Shown here one piece after another: positions 29,060 through 38,390 of a stretch of 64,000 bases of DNA; within the stretch, counting starts at the first letter, position 1; every line of letters begins with the position of its first letter. Source of the DNA: Nostoc piscinale CENA21. GTDB taxonomy: Bacteria; Cyanobacteriota; Cyanobacteriia; Cyanobacteriales; Nostocaceae. Location: assembly GCF_001298445.1 (NCBI RefSeq), contig NZ_CP012036.1:3315351-3379350 (forward strand), given 5' to 3'. Made by a program: the position numbers and the translations under genes. The notes beneath the pieces are model-generated. The model saw only the letters and a list, made by a program, of their open reading frames with translations, was not told the origin of the DNA and made no database searches.

Positions 29060-30262
29060 ATGGTAGTTCTACGATACTTAGTAATTTTACTGACTTACAT
29101 TGGTTTAGGACTGGGCTATTTACCTGGACTACGGATGAATCGTGCCACAATCGCCCTTGTGGGTGCGGCTTTTTTAATGGCATTGGGATTACTGGATTTA
29201 TCTGCGGCGTGGAGTGCTATTGACTACAAGACTCTTGTCTTCTTGTTTGGGATGATGATCATTAGTGCTAATCTGACAGCGTCTGGTTTTTTCCAGTTGG
29301 CTGTTGATTACACGATCCGTTATGTCCACAGTCCATTAGGGTTATTAATAGTCTTAACTTTCGGCAGTGGCTTTCTCTCAGCATTATTTCTCAATGATAC
29401 GATCGCCCTTATCCTCACGCCTCTGGTAGTCGGCATCACTCAGTTACTCAGTCTCAATCCTGTTCCCTATTTGTTGGCGTTGGCTGGTGCAACTAATCTG
29501 GGTTCTGTTGCTACCCTTAGTGGTAATCCGCAGAATATTTTAATTGGTTCTTTTTCTGGGATTAGTTATCTAGACTTTGCCAAAGCTTTGACACCACTAG
29601 CTTTAATAGGTTTGGTAATTCAGGTAGGTTGGTTATGGTGGTTGTATCCAGAGGTGCGATCGCTGAGTCCTTATTTAAAAGTCGAACTACCACGCTATCG
29701 CACCTTCAGGCCTTTGTTAGCCAAGAGTTTATTAATTACTACGGGATTGTTGATAGCTTTTTTGTTGGGGATTCCCACGGCGGAAGCTACCCTAATTGCG
29801 GCTGGATTATTACTCGTCACACGTCGTATCAAACCAGCGCGAATTTTGCAAAAGATTGATTGGGATTTGCTATTGATGTTTTGTGGGTTGTTTATCCTGA
29901 CTGAAGGTGTCCAAAAATTGGGGGTGCTGGAATGGTTTTCCCGTTTCGTTCATACTCCCTGGAGTATTTTGGGAATTACAGTGTTGTTGTCGAATCTCGT
30001 TTCTAATGTCCCGGCAGTACTGCTACTACATCACCTCATCCCCCAACCTGACAAGCAAACTTGGCTACTACTAGCTGCGGCTTCCACACTAGCAGGAAAT
30101 TTAACGCTGTTGGGTTCTGTTGCCAATTTGATTGTAGCGGAGGCAGTTGCAAAGAAGGGATATCGGCTGACCTTTGGTGAACATCTGCGATTTGGGCTAC
30201 CGCTAACTGTTGTGACTCTGGCGCTTACCTATTTTTGGATTTTTAAACTCAGAGTTTGGTGA
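29060..30262 (+). CDS. SLC13/ArsB-NhaD-type anion permease
   Basis: 400 residues with about ten to eleven hydrophobic segments. Motifs such as DYKTLVFLFGMMIISANL, GFLSALFLNDTIALILTPLV, GATNLGSVATLSGNPQNILI and SNLVSNVPAVLLL are typical of the ion transporter superfamily members annotated as anion or arsenite/sodium transporters (YbiR/ArsB-like). The paired hairpin motifs (NDT and NVPA) are intact. Substrate cannot be told from sequence; no ars or sulfate genes are adjacent. It is convergent with the PNPOx-like gene, 11 bp between stops. Confidence 0.82.
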   Translation: MVVLRYLVILLTYIGLGLGYLPGLRMNRATIALVGAAFLMALGLLDLSAAWSAIDYKTLVFLFGMMIISANLTASGFFQLAVDYTIRYVHSPLGLLIVLTFGSGFLSALFLNDTIALILTPLVVGITQLLSLNPVPYLLALAGATNLGSVATLSGNPQNILIGSFSGISYLDFAKALTPLALIGLVIQVGWLWWLYPEVRSLSPYLKVELPRYRTFRPLLAKSLLITTGLLIAFLLGIPTAEATLIAAGLLLVTRRIKPARILQKIDWDLLLMFCGLFILTEGVQKLGVLEWFSRFVHTPWSILGITVLLSNLVSNVPAVLLLHHLIPQPDKQTWLLLAAASTLAGNLTLLGSVANLIVAEAVAKKGYRLTFGEHLRFGLPLTVVTLALTYFWIFKLRVW

Positions 30263-30273
30263 ATTTATTTACA

Positions 30274-30942
30274 TTAGTCAAGTTTCTGTGGTCTGGTATA
30301 GTTTTTGAGATTGGTCGGTACTGCAATATTGGGGGCTAATTTAGCATCGTTTATGGGTACAGCCGCAGTAAATTTTAAGGGAATTTCCCCAGCCCAGACT
30401 GGTATTTGATAATCAAGTTCATCATCAATTGGCCCTCCAGTACGAATCTTGGCGCTGGCTTCTGTCAGGGGCAAAGATAAAACTATCGTTCTAGATAATT
30501 CTTGATGATTGGGCGATCGCACTTCCTGCCATCTTCCTAAAATGATATGTTCTGTAAATGCTTGCAAGGCTGCTAATTTCTGGGCTGCATCCTCGATTAA
30601 AGTTGCTTTACCAAAAATGACTACTGAGCGATAATTCATGGAATGGTGAAATGCCGATCGCGCTAATACCAACCCATCAATTAAAGTTACGGTGATGCAA
30701 ACATCAATACCTTGTTGTAGCGATCGCAACATTCGACTAGCGGGTGAACCATGAATATACAATGTATCTTCAACCCGCCCATAGGCTGTTGGAATGACAA
30801 CAGGCTGTCCATCAGCAATAAAACCGATATGACAGACTAATCCTTCATCTAATATTTGATAAATGGTCTCACTTTCGTAATTGGCTCTTTGGGGTATACG
30901 TTTAACTGTGGTTCTTGGACTGGGCGCTTTTGGTTGAGGCAT
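30274..30942 (-). CDS. Pyridoxamine 5'-phosphate oxidase-like flavoprotein
   Basis: 222 residues of the split-barrel FMN-binding fold: VKRIPQRANYESETIYQILD, CHIGFIADGQPVVIPTAYGR, LYIHGSPASRML and SAFHHSMNYRSVVIFGKA match the 'flavin-nucleotide-binding' branch of the PNPOx family. Function is likely an FMN-dependent reductase or oxidase, not necessarily B6 synthesis. It is divergent from a MocR-family regulator (31046) and shares a 103-bp promoter region containing repeated half-sites, a common regulator-target arrangement. Confidence 0.85.
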   Translation of the reverse strand: MPQPKAPSPRTTVKRIPQRANYESETIYQILDEGLVCHIGFIADGQPVVIPTAYGRVEDTLYIHGSPASRMLRSLQQGIDVCITVTLIDGLVLARSAFHHSMNYRSVVIFGKATLIEDAAQKLAALQAFTEHIILGRWQEVRSPNHQELSRTIVLSLPLTEASAKIRTGGPIDDELDYQIPVWAGEIPLKFTAAVPINDAKLAPNIAVPTNLKNYTRPQKLD

Positions 30943-30982
30943 AACTAAAAGTTCTTACTCTATATCGTTAGAGTAATCAGGT

Positions 30983-31031
30983 AAGTGGAGTGATACAAGA
31001 GCCACTTTTCAATTAAACTACCAGTCCACTT
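30983..31031. promoter_or_regulatory. Candidate MocR operator in divergent promoter
   Basis: AAGTGGAGT (30983-30991) and AGTCCACTT (31023-31031) are near-perfect inverted half-sites, with a third related half GCCACTTTT at 31001-31009. They lie between the PNPOx-like gene and the MocR gene, where a MocR protein would be expected to bind. Spacing and number of sites resemble PdxR-type operators; binding is inferred. Confidence 0.5.
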
Positions 31032-31045
31032 TCGGTAATACTCCA

Positions 31046-32512
31046 ATGGATTTTGTGATTAGTATTGATTCCCAAGCCGCCTTACCTTTACATCGCCAAG
31101 TTTATATAGAAATTCGTCAAGCAATTCTTACAGGTAGATTAACTCCAGGCGAAAAGCTACCTTCAACTCGTGTACTGGCTCAATTACTTGGTGTTTCTCG
31201 CACCACCGTTACCCAAAGTTATGAGATGCTTCTGAGTGAAGGTTATCTGGAAACCAGTGTTGGTTCAGGGACTTTTGTCTGTCGTCAACTCCCTGATGAA
31301 TTACTTAACACCGCACCTATTCAAGCAAAATTACCAGCAAATCCGCATCCCATATCCTTGTCAAGCTATGGTGAAAGGTTGATTCAGGGTAAATTTTTAC
31401 ACATCCCCGAAACAGATGTAGAGATTAGCTTTAGTTATGGACGACCCGCTTTTGATGAGTTTCCGATTAAGTTGTGGCGTAAGCTTTTATCTCGCCATTG
31501 TCAGTCTAGTAAGTCAGTGCTTGATTATACTTACAATTCACAAGGTTATCAAGTTTTGCGGGAAGCGATCGCAGCTTATCTATCTCGTTCTAGAGCCGTG
31601 AAATGCAACTCTGAGCAAATCATAATTGTGGGTGGTTCACAACAGGGGATTGACTTAATTACTCGTATATTAATTAACCCTGGTGATTGCATAGCAGTGG
31701 AAGAGCCAGGATATTTAAGTGCTAGACGAGCTTTTTTATCCCAGGGAGCTAATTTATTTCCTGTAGGCGTAGATCAGTCAGGATTAATCATCAATCATTT
31801 AGCAGCTGGTATAATTCCTAACATTAAGCTTGTTTATGTCACCCCATCACACCAATTTCCCACAGGTGCAACACTATCTCTGACTCGCAGGTTAGAGTTA
31901 CTAGCTTGGGCAAAAAAATCAGGGGTGATGATTATTGAAGATGACTATGATAGCGAGTATCGTTATGGTGAACGACCGATTCCGGCATTGCAAGGATTAG
32001 ACCAAGGTAATTCAGTCATTTATGTCGGTACATTTTCTAAGGTTTTATTTCCCGCTTTACGTCTGGGTTACTTAGTTTTACCCCCAGATTTAGTACCAAT
32101 ATTTGCCCGTGGGAAATGGTTAGCAGATCGGCAATGCAGTTTATTAGAACAATATGCTCTGACTGATTTTATTACCGAAGGACATTTAGAACGGCATATT
32201 AGACGGATGCGATCGCTCTATGATGGACGTAGGCAAACTTTGGTACAGTCTTTATCTGAGCATTTTGGCGACACAATCAAAATACTAGGGGAAAACGCCG
32301 GAATGCACTTAATGGTCAAATTCAATACCAAACTCAGTGATGATGAAATAGTTCAGCGTGCTGCTCTGGCTGGAGTGAATATTGGGGCAGCATCTCCTCA
32401 ATATTTAAAAGATAGCCCTGGTAGTGAATTTATCTTTGGATATGCTGAACTCAGTCATCAGAAAATCCAAGAGGGAGTACGTCGATTAGCTCAGGTGATT
32501 TTAATTGATTAA
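31046..32512 (+). CDS. MocR-family (GntR HTH-aminotransferase) regulator
   Basis: 488 residues. Residues ~12-78 are a GntR winged helix (HRQVYIEIRQAILTGRLTPG, KLPSTRVLAQLLGVSRTTVT). The rest is an aminotransferase-fold domain with VGGSQQGIDLI, IIEDDYDSEYRY and the PLP-lysine motif GTFSKVLFPALRLGY. This is the MocR/PdxR architecture, in which PLP or an amino acid acts as effector and the domain is usually not an active transaminase. Divergent from the PNPOx-like gene, the likely regulatory target. Its stop overlaps the convergent DUF938 gene by 4 bp. Confidence 0.9.
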   Translation: MDFVISIDSQAALPLHRQVYIEIRQAILTGRLTPGEKLPSTRVLAQLLGVSRTTVTQSYEMLLSEGYLETSVGSGTFVCRQLPDELLNTAPIQAKLPANPHPISLSSYGERLIQGKFLHIPETDVEISFSYGRPAFDEFPIKLWRKLLSRHCQSSKSVLDYTYNSQGYQVLREAIAAYLSRSRAVKCNSEQIIIVGGSQQGIDLITRILINPGDCIAVEEPGYLSARRAFLSQGANLFPVGVDQSGLIINHLAAGIIPNIKLVYVTPSHQFPTGATLSLTRRLELLAWAKKSGVMIIEDDYDSEYRYGERPIPALQGLDQGNSVIYVGTFSKVLFPALRLGYLVLPPDLVPIFARGKWLADRQCSLLEQYALTDFITEGHLERHIRRMRSLYDGRRQTLVQSLSEHFGDTIKILGENAGMHLMVKFNTKLSDDEIVQRAALAGVNIGAASPQYLKDSPGSEFIFGYAELSHQKIQEGVRRLAQVILID

Positions 32513-33192
32513 GTGGACATGATATCAATCCGTTCAAAAACTACGGAGAGATTATTTGCTGGCATTTCGTAAATCTGTTTCAAGACAAGATGCTCGGTTT
32601 GAGCGGCGGCTATGACATCATCTAAATTACGCACACCCCATTCTGGGTTTTGGGAACGTAAATATTCATCAAAAGCAGCATTACTTGGGGCTGTATGTAC
32701 TCCACCTTGTTTAAAAGGCCCATATAAGTAGAGAATACCGCCCACAGGTAAAATACGACTCGCCCCTGCCATCAGCCCTAAACAGGCTGACCAAGGTGAA
32801 ATGTGAATCATATTAATATTGACGATGGCGACAATGGGCGAATTATTTAGCAACTGGGTTGTTGTTTCTTGCTCTACTACCCACACAGGTTCCTTAGCAT
32901 CAAGTTCCAGTGGTGGATAAACGTTTTGACATTCATAGTGTTCAGTCCAGGCAACTATACTAGCTCTGGCTTGGGGACTGACATCTGTTGGCAACCACAT
33001 CACATTCCTGAGTTGTGATGCAAAATAAACTGCGTGTTCACCTGTACCACTGGCAATTTCCAAGACTGTTCCACTGTCAGGCAATACTTTTAAAAGGACT
33101 TCGAGAATTGGTTGGCGATTGCGCTCGGTAGCTGGGGCAGATTGTCGTGCGTCTTGTGTTGTCATGCTTGTGGTTTTATGAGTTGATTTCAC
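32509..33192 (-). CDS. DUF938 SAM-dependent methyltransferase
   Basis: 227 residues; start may be the internal MTTQDARQSAPATERNRQP, which matches the usual family N-terminus. The SAM-binding loop is VLEIASGTGEHAVYFASQL, followed by WLPTDVSPQARASI and NMIHISPWSACLGLMAGA, diagnostic of DUF938. Class I methyltransferase fold, cytosolic; substrate unknown. Ends tail-to-tail with the MocR gene. Confidence 0.85.
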   Translation of the reverse strand: MKSTHKTTSMTTQDARQSAPATERNRQPILEVLLKVLPDSGTVLEIASGTGEHAVYFASQLRNVMWLPTDVSPQARASIVAWTEHYECQNVYPPLELDAKEPVWVVEQETTTQLLNNSPIVAIVNINMIHISPWSACLGLMAGASRILPVGGILYLYGPFKQGGVHTAPSNAAFDEYLRSQNPEWGVRNLDDVIAAAQTEHLVLKQIYEMPANNLSVVFERIDIMST

Positions 33193-33454
33193 GGCTATGA
33201 TGGCAGTTACACTGTAAATTTTTGCTCCTAGTATTTTTTTTGAGGAATTTTTGCAGATAGCGATCGCTCTTTGTAATATCTTATAGGGATGTGTGCGATC
33301 GCTTCATCATTCCTGATTAACTTTTGCAGATAGCGACACCAAGCAGTCTTTTAATATCCACGAAGGCATTGATGAATTGGTGTTCTAGTCTGTTGATGTA
33401 CAAATTTCTCTGTGGTTAATTATGATTGTCTGTAATTCACTAACAGAATAAACC

Positions 33455-34480
33455 CTACACAGCAAATTGACTAATTTTTAAGAGAGATTGATAAAGTTCA
33501 TCCAGTAACTCATAAGCTGCCAGAATATTCAGTCCACGCCAGACAGAAAAATCTACTAAATATACTCGATTTTGCTGCACAGCTTTGAGTTTTGACCATA
33601 TAGGTTTTTGTTGCAGTTTATGAATCACAGAGTTATCATCTTTTCGCAGAGGTGCAATAAATAAAATATTACTGTCAATCTTGGGTAAAAGTTCCTCAGA
33701 AATTGCTAAATCCATGTCACCTGATTCTGCAAAAATTGGATTTAATATGCCAATATCGTCCAAAATTTTGCCAGCAAAAGATTGTTTCCGAGTGATCACT
33801 AATTTTCCAGCCGCCACATAAGCAAATGATATCCGGAGTTCTTGCTGATTATGATTAACTATTTGCTTTAAGTTATTAATACGTTGGTTATATTTATCCA
33901 TAAGTTCTGTAGCTGTCTGCTTTTTCTGGAAAATATTTGCCATATCTTGGATGTGTTGTTGCCAATTTCCTTTAGTTTCTATCCAAGGTAAAACTACTGT
34001 AGGTGCAATTTTTGATGTATATTGATAAATTCTGTTAAAGAATGGTTGAGACACGACTATAATTAAGTCAGGACGCAACAAAAGAAGTTTTTCTAAGTTA
34101 ATTTGACCACTAGAACTGCGGATAATTTCTACTCCATCTGCTTTTCCTTGAAAGTACTCAAAATCACTTTCGATTTCATTAGTGATCCAAGTTGCGATCG
34201 GTTTGATATCTAAAGCTATAACAGCAGCAAAACTATTGAAATCTAAGGTGACAATTCGTTTTGGGTTGAGGGGAATACAACTTTCTCCTTTGACATGCTG
34301 AACTACTCGACATGCAACACTTTTTTGCAGAGAGTTTGAGTTACTGACTTTTGGAGTCAAACTTTGACTAACAACCCAAACCAGCGTAAATGTCAAAATT
34401 CCGCACAAAAATAGGGCAATAAAGTGACGGGAAATCAATTTCATAACTTTGTGCTGGATATCAATATAATTAGCCGGCAA
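33455..34480 (-). CDS. Iron-siderophore ABC transporter substrate-binding protein
   Basis: 341 residues from 34480; the ATG at 34444 (MKLISRHFIALFLCGILTFT) is the likelier start because it places the signal segment at the N-terminus. The mature part is a FecB/FhuD-type periplasmic binding protein: NPKRIVTLDFNSFAAVIALD, LLRPDLIIVVSQPF, and WSKLKAVQQNRVYLVDFSVW. Expected role: bind ferric siderophore released by the TonB receptor and deliver it to an inner-membrane ABC transporter. No permease or ATPase gene is adjacent. It is downstream of the TonB receptor on the same strand, 247 bp away. Confidence 0.88.
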   Translation of the reverse strand: MPANYIDIQHKVMKLISRHFIALFLCGILTFTLVWVVSQSLTPKVSNSNSLQKSVACRVVQHVKGESCIPLNPKRIVTLDFNSFAAVIALDIKPIATWITNEIESDFEYFQGKADGVEIIRSSSGQINLEKLLLLRPDLIIVVSQPFFNRIYQYTSKIAPTVVLPWIETKGNWQQHIQDMANIFQKKQTATELMDKYNQRINNLKQIVNHNQQELRISFAYVAAGKLVITRKQSFAGKILDDIGILNPIFAESGDMDLAISEELLPKIDSNILFIAPLRKDDNSVIHKLQQKPIWSKLKAVQQNRVYLVDFSVWRGLNILAAYELLDELYQSLLKISQFAV

Positions 34481-34621
34481 AGATGGTCTTTGTTTTTATA
34501 GCGCCAGACTTTCAGTCTGAGGGTTTTATCAAAATAGAATTCAGGAGTCAGAAACCAGAATTCAGAAATTTACCTTTTGGCGAATGGAAGATGAATAAGT
34601 GGTGAAACACCACACTAAATC

Positions 34622-34649
34622 GTTAGCGTAGCGTCTCCGATAGGAGAAG
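34622..34649. repeat. Dispersed short repeat with 'GCGTAGCGTCTCC' core
   Basis: GTTAGCGTAGCGTCTCC followed by a TAGGAGAAG arm makes a small imperfect stem (TCTCC/GGAGA). This core resembles short repeats I recall in Nostocales intergenic DNA. It lies between the binding-protein and TonB receptor genes. Confidence 0.4.
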
Positions 34650-34727
34650 ATTTATTGGTCTCCAATTAGTGGCGGTTTTTTTCCCTACGCTCTTATTCTG
34701 ACTCCTGAATTTTGACAAATTCAATTA

Positions 34728-37406
34728 TCAAAACGTCCAAGAAATAGTGCCTTGAATTGTAAATGGCTCACCATAAGAAACTCGAAAACGATTGAAAGAA
34801 TTTTCAAAATAGTTTACGTCAAAGAGGTTTCTGATATTGATTGCCGCACGGAATCCGTCTTGTTTGTAGAAGACAGCAGCATTAGTTGTTAAATAGCTGG
34901 GGACTTCAAATGTATTCCCGGTATCTCCCGCGCGATCGCCTACATAAAACAATCCCAAACCAAAACCTAAACCCTGCAAATTGCCTCGTTGAATTTCGTA
35001 GGTTGTCCATAAACTAGCAGCATGAGGAGTTGTCTGGAGTACGCGATTGCCAACAGGAATGCTATTATCTGCTGTCACACGAGCATCGTTATAGGCATAA
35101 CTAGCAAAGACATTCCATCCCGGTAAAATTTCCCCGGTAATGCTGAATTCCAGACCTTGGCTGCGCTGTTCTCCAGTTTGAATCGAAAAGCCGAGGTTAT
35201 CGGGATCGTCAGTTAAAACATTCGATTGGGTAATGTCATAAAAAGCTAGGGTAGTCGAAAGCCGACTATTCAAATCTGCTTTGATCCCAACCTCATACTG
35301 TGTACCCCTTGTAGGCTCAAAATCACTACCATCAAAGGCTCTACCAATCGCTGGCTCAAAGGAACGACTGTAATTGGCATATAGAGAAATCGGCTGGATT
35401 GGCTGATATACAATGCCCACACGCGGACTCCAAGCACTGACAGTTTGACTGGTTTCTGTGCCAGCAAGAAAATCTTGGTCAGTTTGGGTAAAGACATCAA
35501 ATCGGCCACTTACGAGTAGCTTTAAATTATCTGCGATCGCCACTTGATCTTGTAAGACAATCCCAAGCTCATCAGTTACTGTCTTGGTATCAAGCTCAAA
35601 TGTCACGTCTCCACGCGGTTGACCGTAAATAGGATTAAAAATATCAATGGGTGCGCCTGATCTACCTGTAAATTTTAAGGTATTGTTCAGCCTGCCTAAA
35701 TCAACACCAAATAGTAATTGATGCTTGATTGAACCTGTATCAAATTTACCAATTACATTCGTCGTTAATCTATAGTCACGATACCGATCATTAGAATCGT
35801 TGGATGTTCTCAGGAGTGTACGATTATCACTCAAAAGTCGAGTACCGATATTGACCCCAGAAGCATCATAGTTCAGGTATCCATATCGAAAGGAATTATT
35901 AATCGACCAATTCTCATTAAATTTATGCTCTAACCGATATCCAATCCTGGCATTTGTCACATCCAGGTTGCCTTCATTTGTAATCCGGCTCCGGGGTATC
36001 TGACCATTAGGATTTGTAAAGATGGTTCCCAATGCAGGTAAGCCCAAATTGTAGTCTTCTTGCTGCAAATACTTATAAGTTGATTCAATGCTCAGATTCG
36101 TATTTTCGGTTAATGCCAGACTTAAAACAGGCGCAATTACTAAGTTTCTCGTTTGGCTGCGGTCAGTGAAAAACCCTTGATCCCGATAAGATGCGTTCAG
36201 CCGATATAGAGCTTTCTTATCTTCGTCCAATGGCCCAGACAAATCGATCTCACCACGATAAAAGTCAAAACTACCTACAGTTGCTTCGACAAAATAGTAA
36301 GGATCTCGTAGAGGCTGTTTTGTGACAAAGTTGACTGTTCCTCCTGGAGATGTTGACCCAAATAAAACCGAGTTGGGGCCTTGTAAAACTTCGATTCTTT
36401 CAATTCCGGTCAGATCAGGCCCAACGTTAGAGCCTAAACCATTAGTCTCTTTAATCCCATCAAGAGTAGGTTGGCTGAGAAATCCTCTTACTCGCAACCT
36501 CAATGAGTCAAAGTTAGAAGGTGCGGAGTTACGTACACTTGGAGCGTTCAAAAGCGCAGTGGAAGTATCAGCCCGTTGATCCCGCAACACTTCTTGCGGA
36601 ATAATCTGAATCGATTGGGGAACATCCCGTAGTGGTGTATCCGTCCGCGTCACCGTACTCGCTTCCGGCACACGATATCTATCTTGTTCTCCTGTTACTA
36701 CCAACTCAATCGGTTCATCCGGTGGTGCTGTTGGTGTTTCGGAAGAAGTTTCTGAGGGTGTTTCACTGGCTGGCTGTTCTGGAGGTGGCTGTGTTTCGCT
36801 GGGTTGCATTGCTGTTGTTGTCGATGCTACAGCAAAAATCAAACCTGTATTATCATCAAACAACTCAACTGTCGGTGCTGCTTTCTCTCCCACCACAGTC
36901 ACGCGCACAGTGTTGGCATCAATATTTGTAACTGTTATTTCAGTAATTTCTGCTAGGGGTTTATCAGAGCGAAATGTGTAAGTATCTCCCGATGGTAAAC
37001 GCAACTGAGCATTAGGAATATCTGCAATAAAATTATTACCGCTACTACGATTGATGACTTGTAGTTGTTCTCCAACAGTAGTCTCTAAAATGATCTCCAC
37101 ACCTTTATCTGTGGGAGTTGCTTTGACTCCTGTAATTGGTACAACTTGAGTTTGACTGCTGGGTTCTGGATTTGTAGGGGTGGTTGGTGTTTGTACCAAC
37201 ATCCAGGCGCTAGTCCCAGGTAATTTGATTTCGTTCAGTTGGGGAATGTTGTTTGTTAATTTTTCATCTCTCAACTCTTCTCCCTTGAGAGCTAAGGGTT
37301 GGACTATTCCATCTTCTTCTACGTCCTCGGCTTTAACGGCAGTGCCAATCAAACAAACAATCGCACTTGTCAGCAGAAGGCTGTGAAATAATTGGTCTAT
37401 TTTCAT
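34728..37406 (-). CDS. TonB-dependent siderophore receptor with AMIN domain
   Basis: 892 residues. Signal peptide (LLLTSAIVCLIGTAVKA), then an AMIN domain at ~90-190 (GVKATPTDKGVEIILETTVG), a Pro/Glu/Thr-rich linker, the plug (TPLRDVPQSIQIIPQEVLRD; IERIEVLQGPNSVLFGS; GGTVNFVTKQPL) and a 22-strand barrel closing with EPFTIQGTISWTF. The AMIN insertion before the plug is characteristic of cyanobacterial outer-membrane siderophore receptors. It should import ferric siderophores with TonB-ExbBD energy. It is transcribed away from the NRPS/PKS cluster across a shared 984-bp region. Fur control is expected, but no convincing Fur box was found. Confidence 0.94.
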   Translation of the reverse strand: MKIDQLFHSLLLTSAIVCLIGTAVKAEDVEEDGIVQPLALKGEELRDEKLTNNIPQLNEIKLPGTSAWMLVQTPTTPTNPEPSSQTQVVPITGVKATPTDKGVEIILETTVGEQLQVINRSSGNNFIADIPNAQLRLPSGDTYTFRSDKPLAEITEITVTNIDANTVRVTVVGEKAAPTVELFDDNTGLIFAVASTTTAMQPSETQPPPEQPASETPSETSSETPTAPPDEPIELVVTGEQDRYRVPEASTVTRTDTPLRDVPQSIQIIPQEVLRDQRADTSTALLNAPSVRNSAPSNFDSLRLRVRGFLSQPTLDGIKETNGLGSNVGPDLTGIERIEVLQGPNSVLFGSTSPGGTVNFVTKQPLRDPYYFVEATVGSFDFYRGEIDLSGPLDEDKKALYRLNASYRDQGFFTDRSQTRNLVIAPVLSLALTENTNLSIESTYKYLQQEDYNLGLPALGTIFTNPNGQIPRSRITNEGNLDVTNARIGYRLEHKFNENWSINNSFRYGYLNYDASGVNIGTRLLSDNRTLLRTSNDSNDRYRDYRLTTNVIGKFDTGSIKHQLLFGVDLGRLNNTLKFTGRSGAPIDIFNPIYGQPRGDVTFELDTKTVTDELGIVLQDQVAIADNLKLLVSGRFDVFTQTDQDFLAGTETSQTVSAWSPRVGIVYQPIQPISLYANYSRSFEPAIGRAFDGSDFEPTRGTQYEVGIKADLNSRLSTTLAFYDITQSNVLTDDPDNLGFSIQTGEQRSQGLEFSITGEILPGWNVFASYAYNDARVTADNSIPVGNRVLQTTPHAASLWTTYEIQRGNLQGLGFGLGLFYVGDRAGDTGNTFEVPSYLTTNAAVFYKQDGFRAAINIRNLFDVNYFENSFNRFRVSYGEPFTIQGTISWTF

Positions 37407-37898
37407 TTATGTCCCCATACCTAATAAGATCACCTGCTCGTTACCGAAGACGAACAGCAACTAGTGACAGTTATTGTCAACTAACTTTAAGTGAGTTTAA
37501 TCATAGTATGAAGTAATACAAAACACAAGATAGTAGAGAATTTATTTCAATTAGCAGTCTATTATCTGGTTACAAATCGGGACTTATGCTGATGTAGTAT
37601 GCTTGCTTGATACACAGATTTAAATCATGACAATTGCTACAGCTACTTTCTTTAGAGAGTATTAATTGGTTGTCAAACCACCAAAAATCTTGGGATAAAT
37701 ATATATAGTGGACTAGCCAATGAATTTTACTAGGCATCTAATTGCTGAATCGTCAAGCTTTTAGTCTGCTACTCACAGGGATGTATGAAATAGGTAAAAA
37801 TGATGTTTTTCTGATTTATTGATAATTAATTAATATAATAACCCTATTGCTAAAGCAATTAATTGTCGTTAAGTTGATAGATGTTAAGTGAAAGTAAA

Positions 37899-37915
37899 TC
37901 TCAATAATATTGAGA
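37899..37915. promoter_or_regulatory. Perfect 8-1-8 palindrome, candidate operator
   Basis: TCTCAATA-A-TATTGAGA. The form suits a dimeric repressor. It is not a good match to the Fur consensus, so the regulator is unknown. A T-rich stretch follows, so a transcription terminator is an alternative. Confidence 0.45.
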
Positions 37916-38309
37916 CTTATTTTTAGAAGAAATCTTTGCAAATCATACTTTGAGTGCTGTTAGTGGTTGACTCAAGCAAGAGCTTAACCCTTGGCAGTTG
38001 TAGCTAACAGGGTGCTTTTATCTAACTCTGTTAAATTCAGGGGGTTAATTGCAGAGTTTCAGGCTTTCAGGTATGTTCTGCACGAAAACCGTTGTTAGTA
38101 GCTGTTCTTAGGGGGTGCTGGATGGGAAGATTCCCAGGTAGAGTTAACTTGAATCGAGTATTCCAGAAAATGAGCTAACCCTGGCTAAACCTTGTAGTTT
38201 GCTCAGAGTCGGATATCGCCGTGATTGATAGTGTGTTGTTGTAAAATTATCGCTCTGATATTCGCTCTAGGATTTTGAGCAGTAAATACAGTTTTACTGC
38301 TGGTTCTTA

Positions 38310-38362
38310 ACTGCTTATTTTTATCTGAACAGATTTATAGAGTCTAGATAAAAATAAGTAGT
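38310..38362 (+). promoter_or_regulatory. Long hairpin in the NRPS leader
   Basis: 38310-38326 pairs with 38346-38362: 17 bp with one G-U, including a perfect 13-bp core CTTATTTTTATCT / AGATAAAAATAAG, loop 19 nt. It ends 28 nt before the NRPS1 ATG. It could be a protein-binding dyad, an attenuator or an mRNA-stabilising leader. A direct repeat GTGCAT-taaa-GTGCAT (38361-38376) follows. Confidence 0.5.
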
Positions 38363-38390
38363 GCATTAAAGTGCATCTAGTCATCTAAAA

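Larger units (their letters stand above)
37407..38390. other. 984-bp divergent regulatory region between TonB receptor and NRPS/PKS cluster
   Basis: No ORF supported. Rich in inverted repeats: an 8-1-8 palindrome (37899-37915), ATTGC/GCAAT (37846-37860), AGCAGTAAA/TTTACTGCT (38278-38286/38293-38301) and a long hairpin (38310-38362). It must contain the TonB receptor promoter and the cluster promoter, with an NRPS leader of several hundred bases possible. Confidence 0.5.

Noticed and set aside
37819..37840. Possible Fur box in GATAATTAATTAATATAAT-like text
   Set aside because: Only the first GATAAT matches the consensus; the rest is generic AT-rich DNA.
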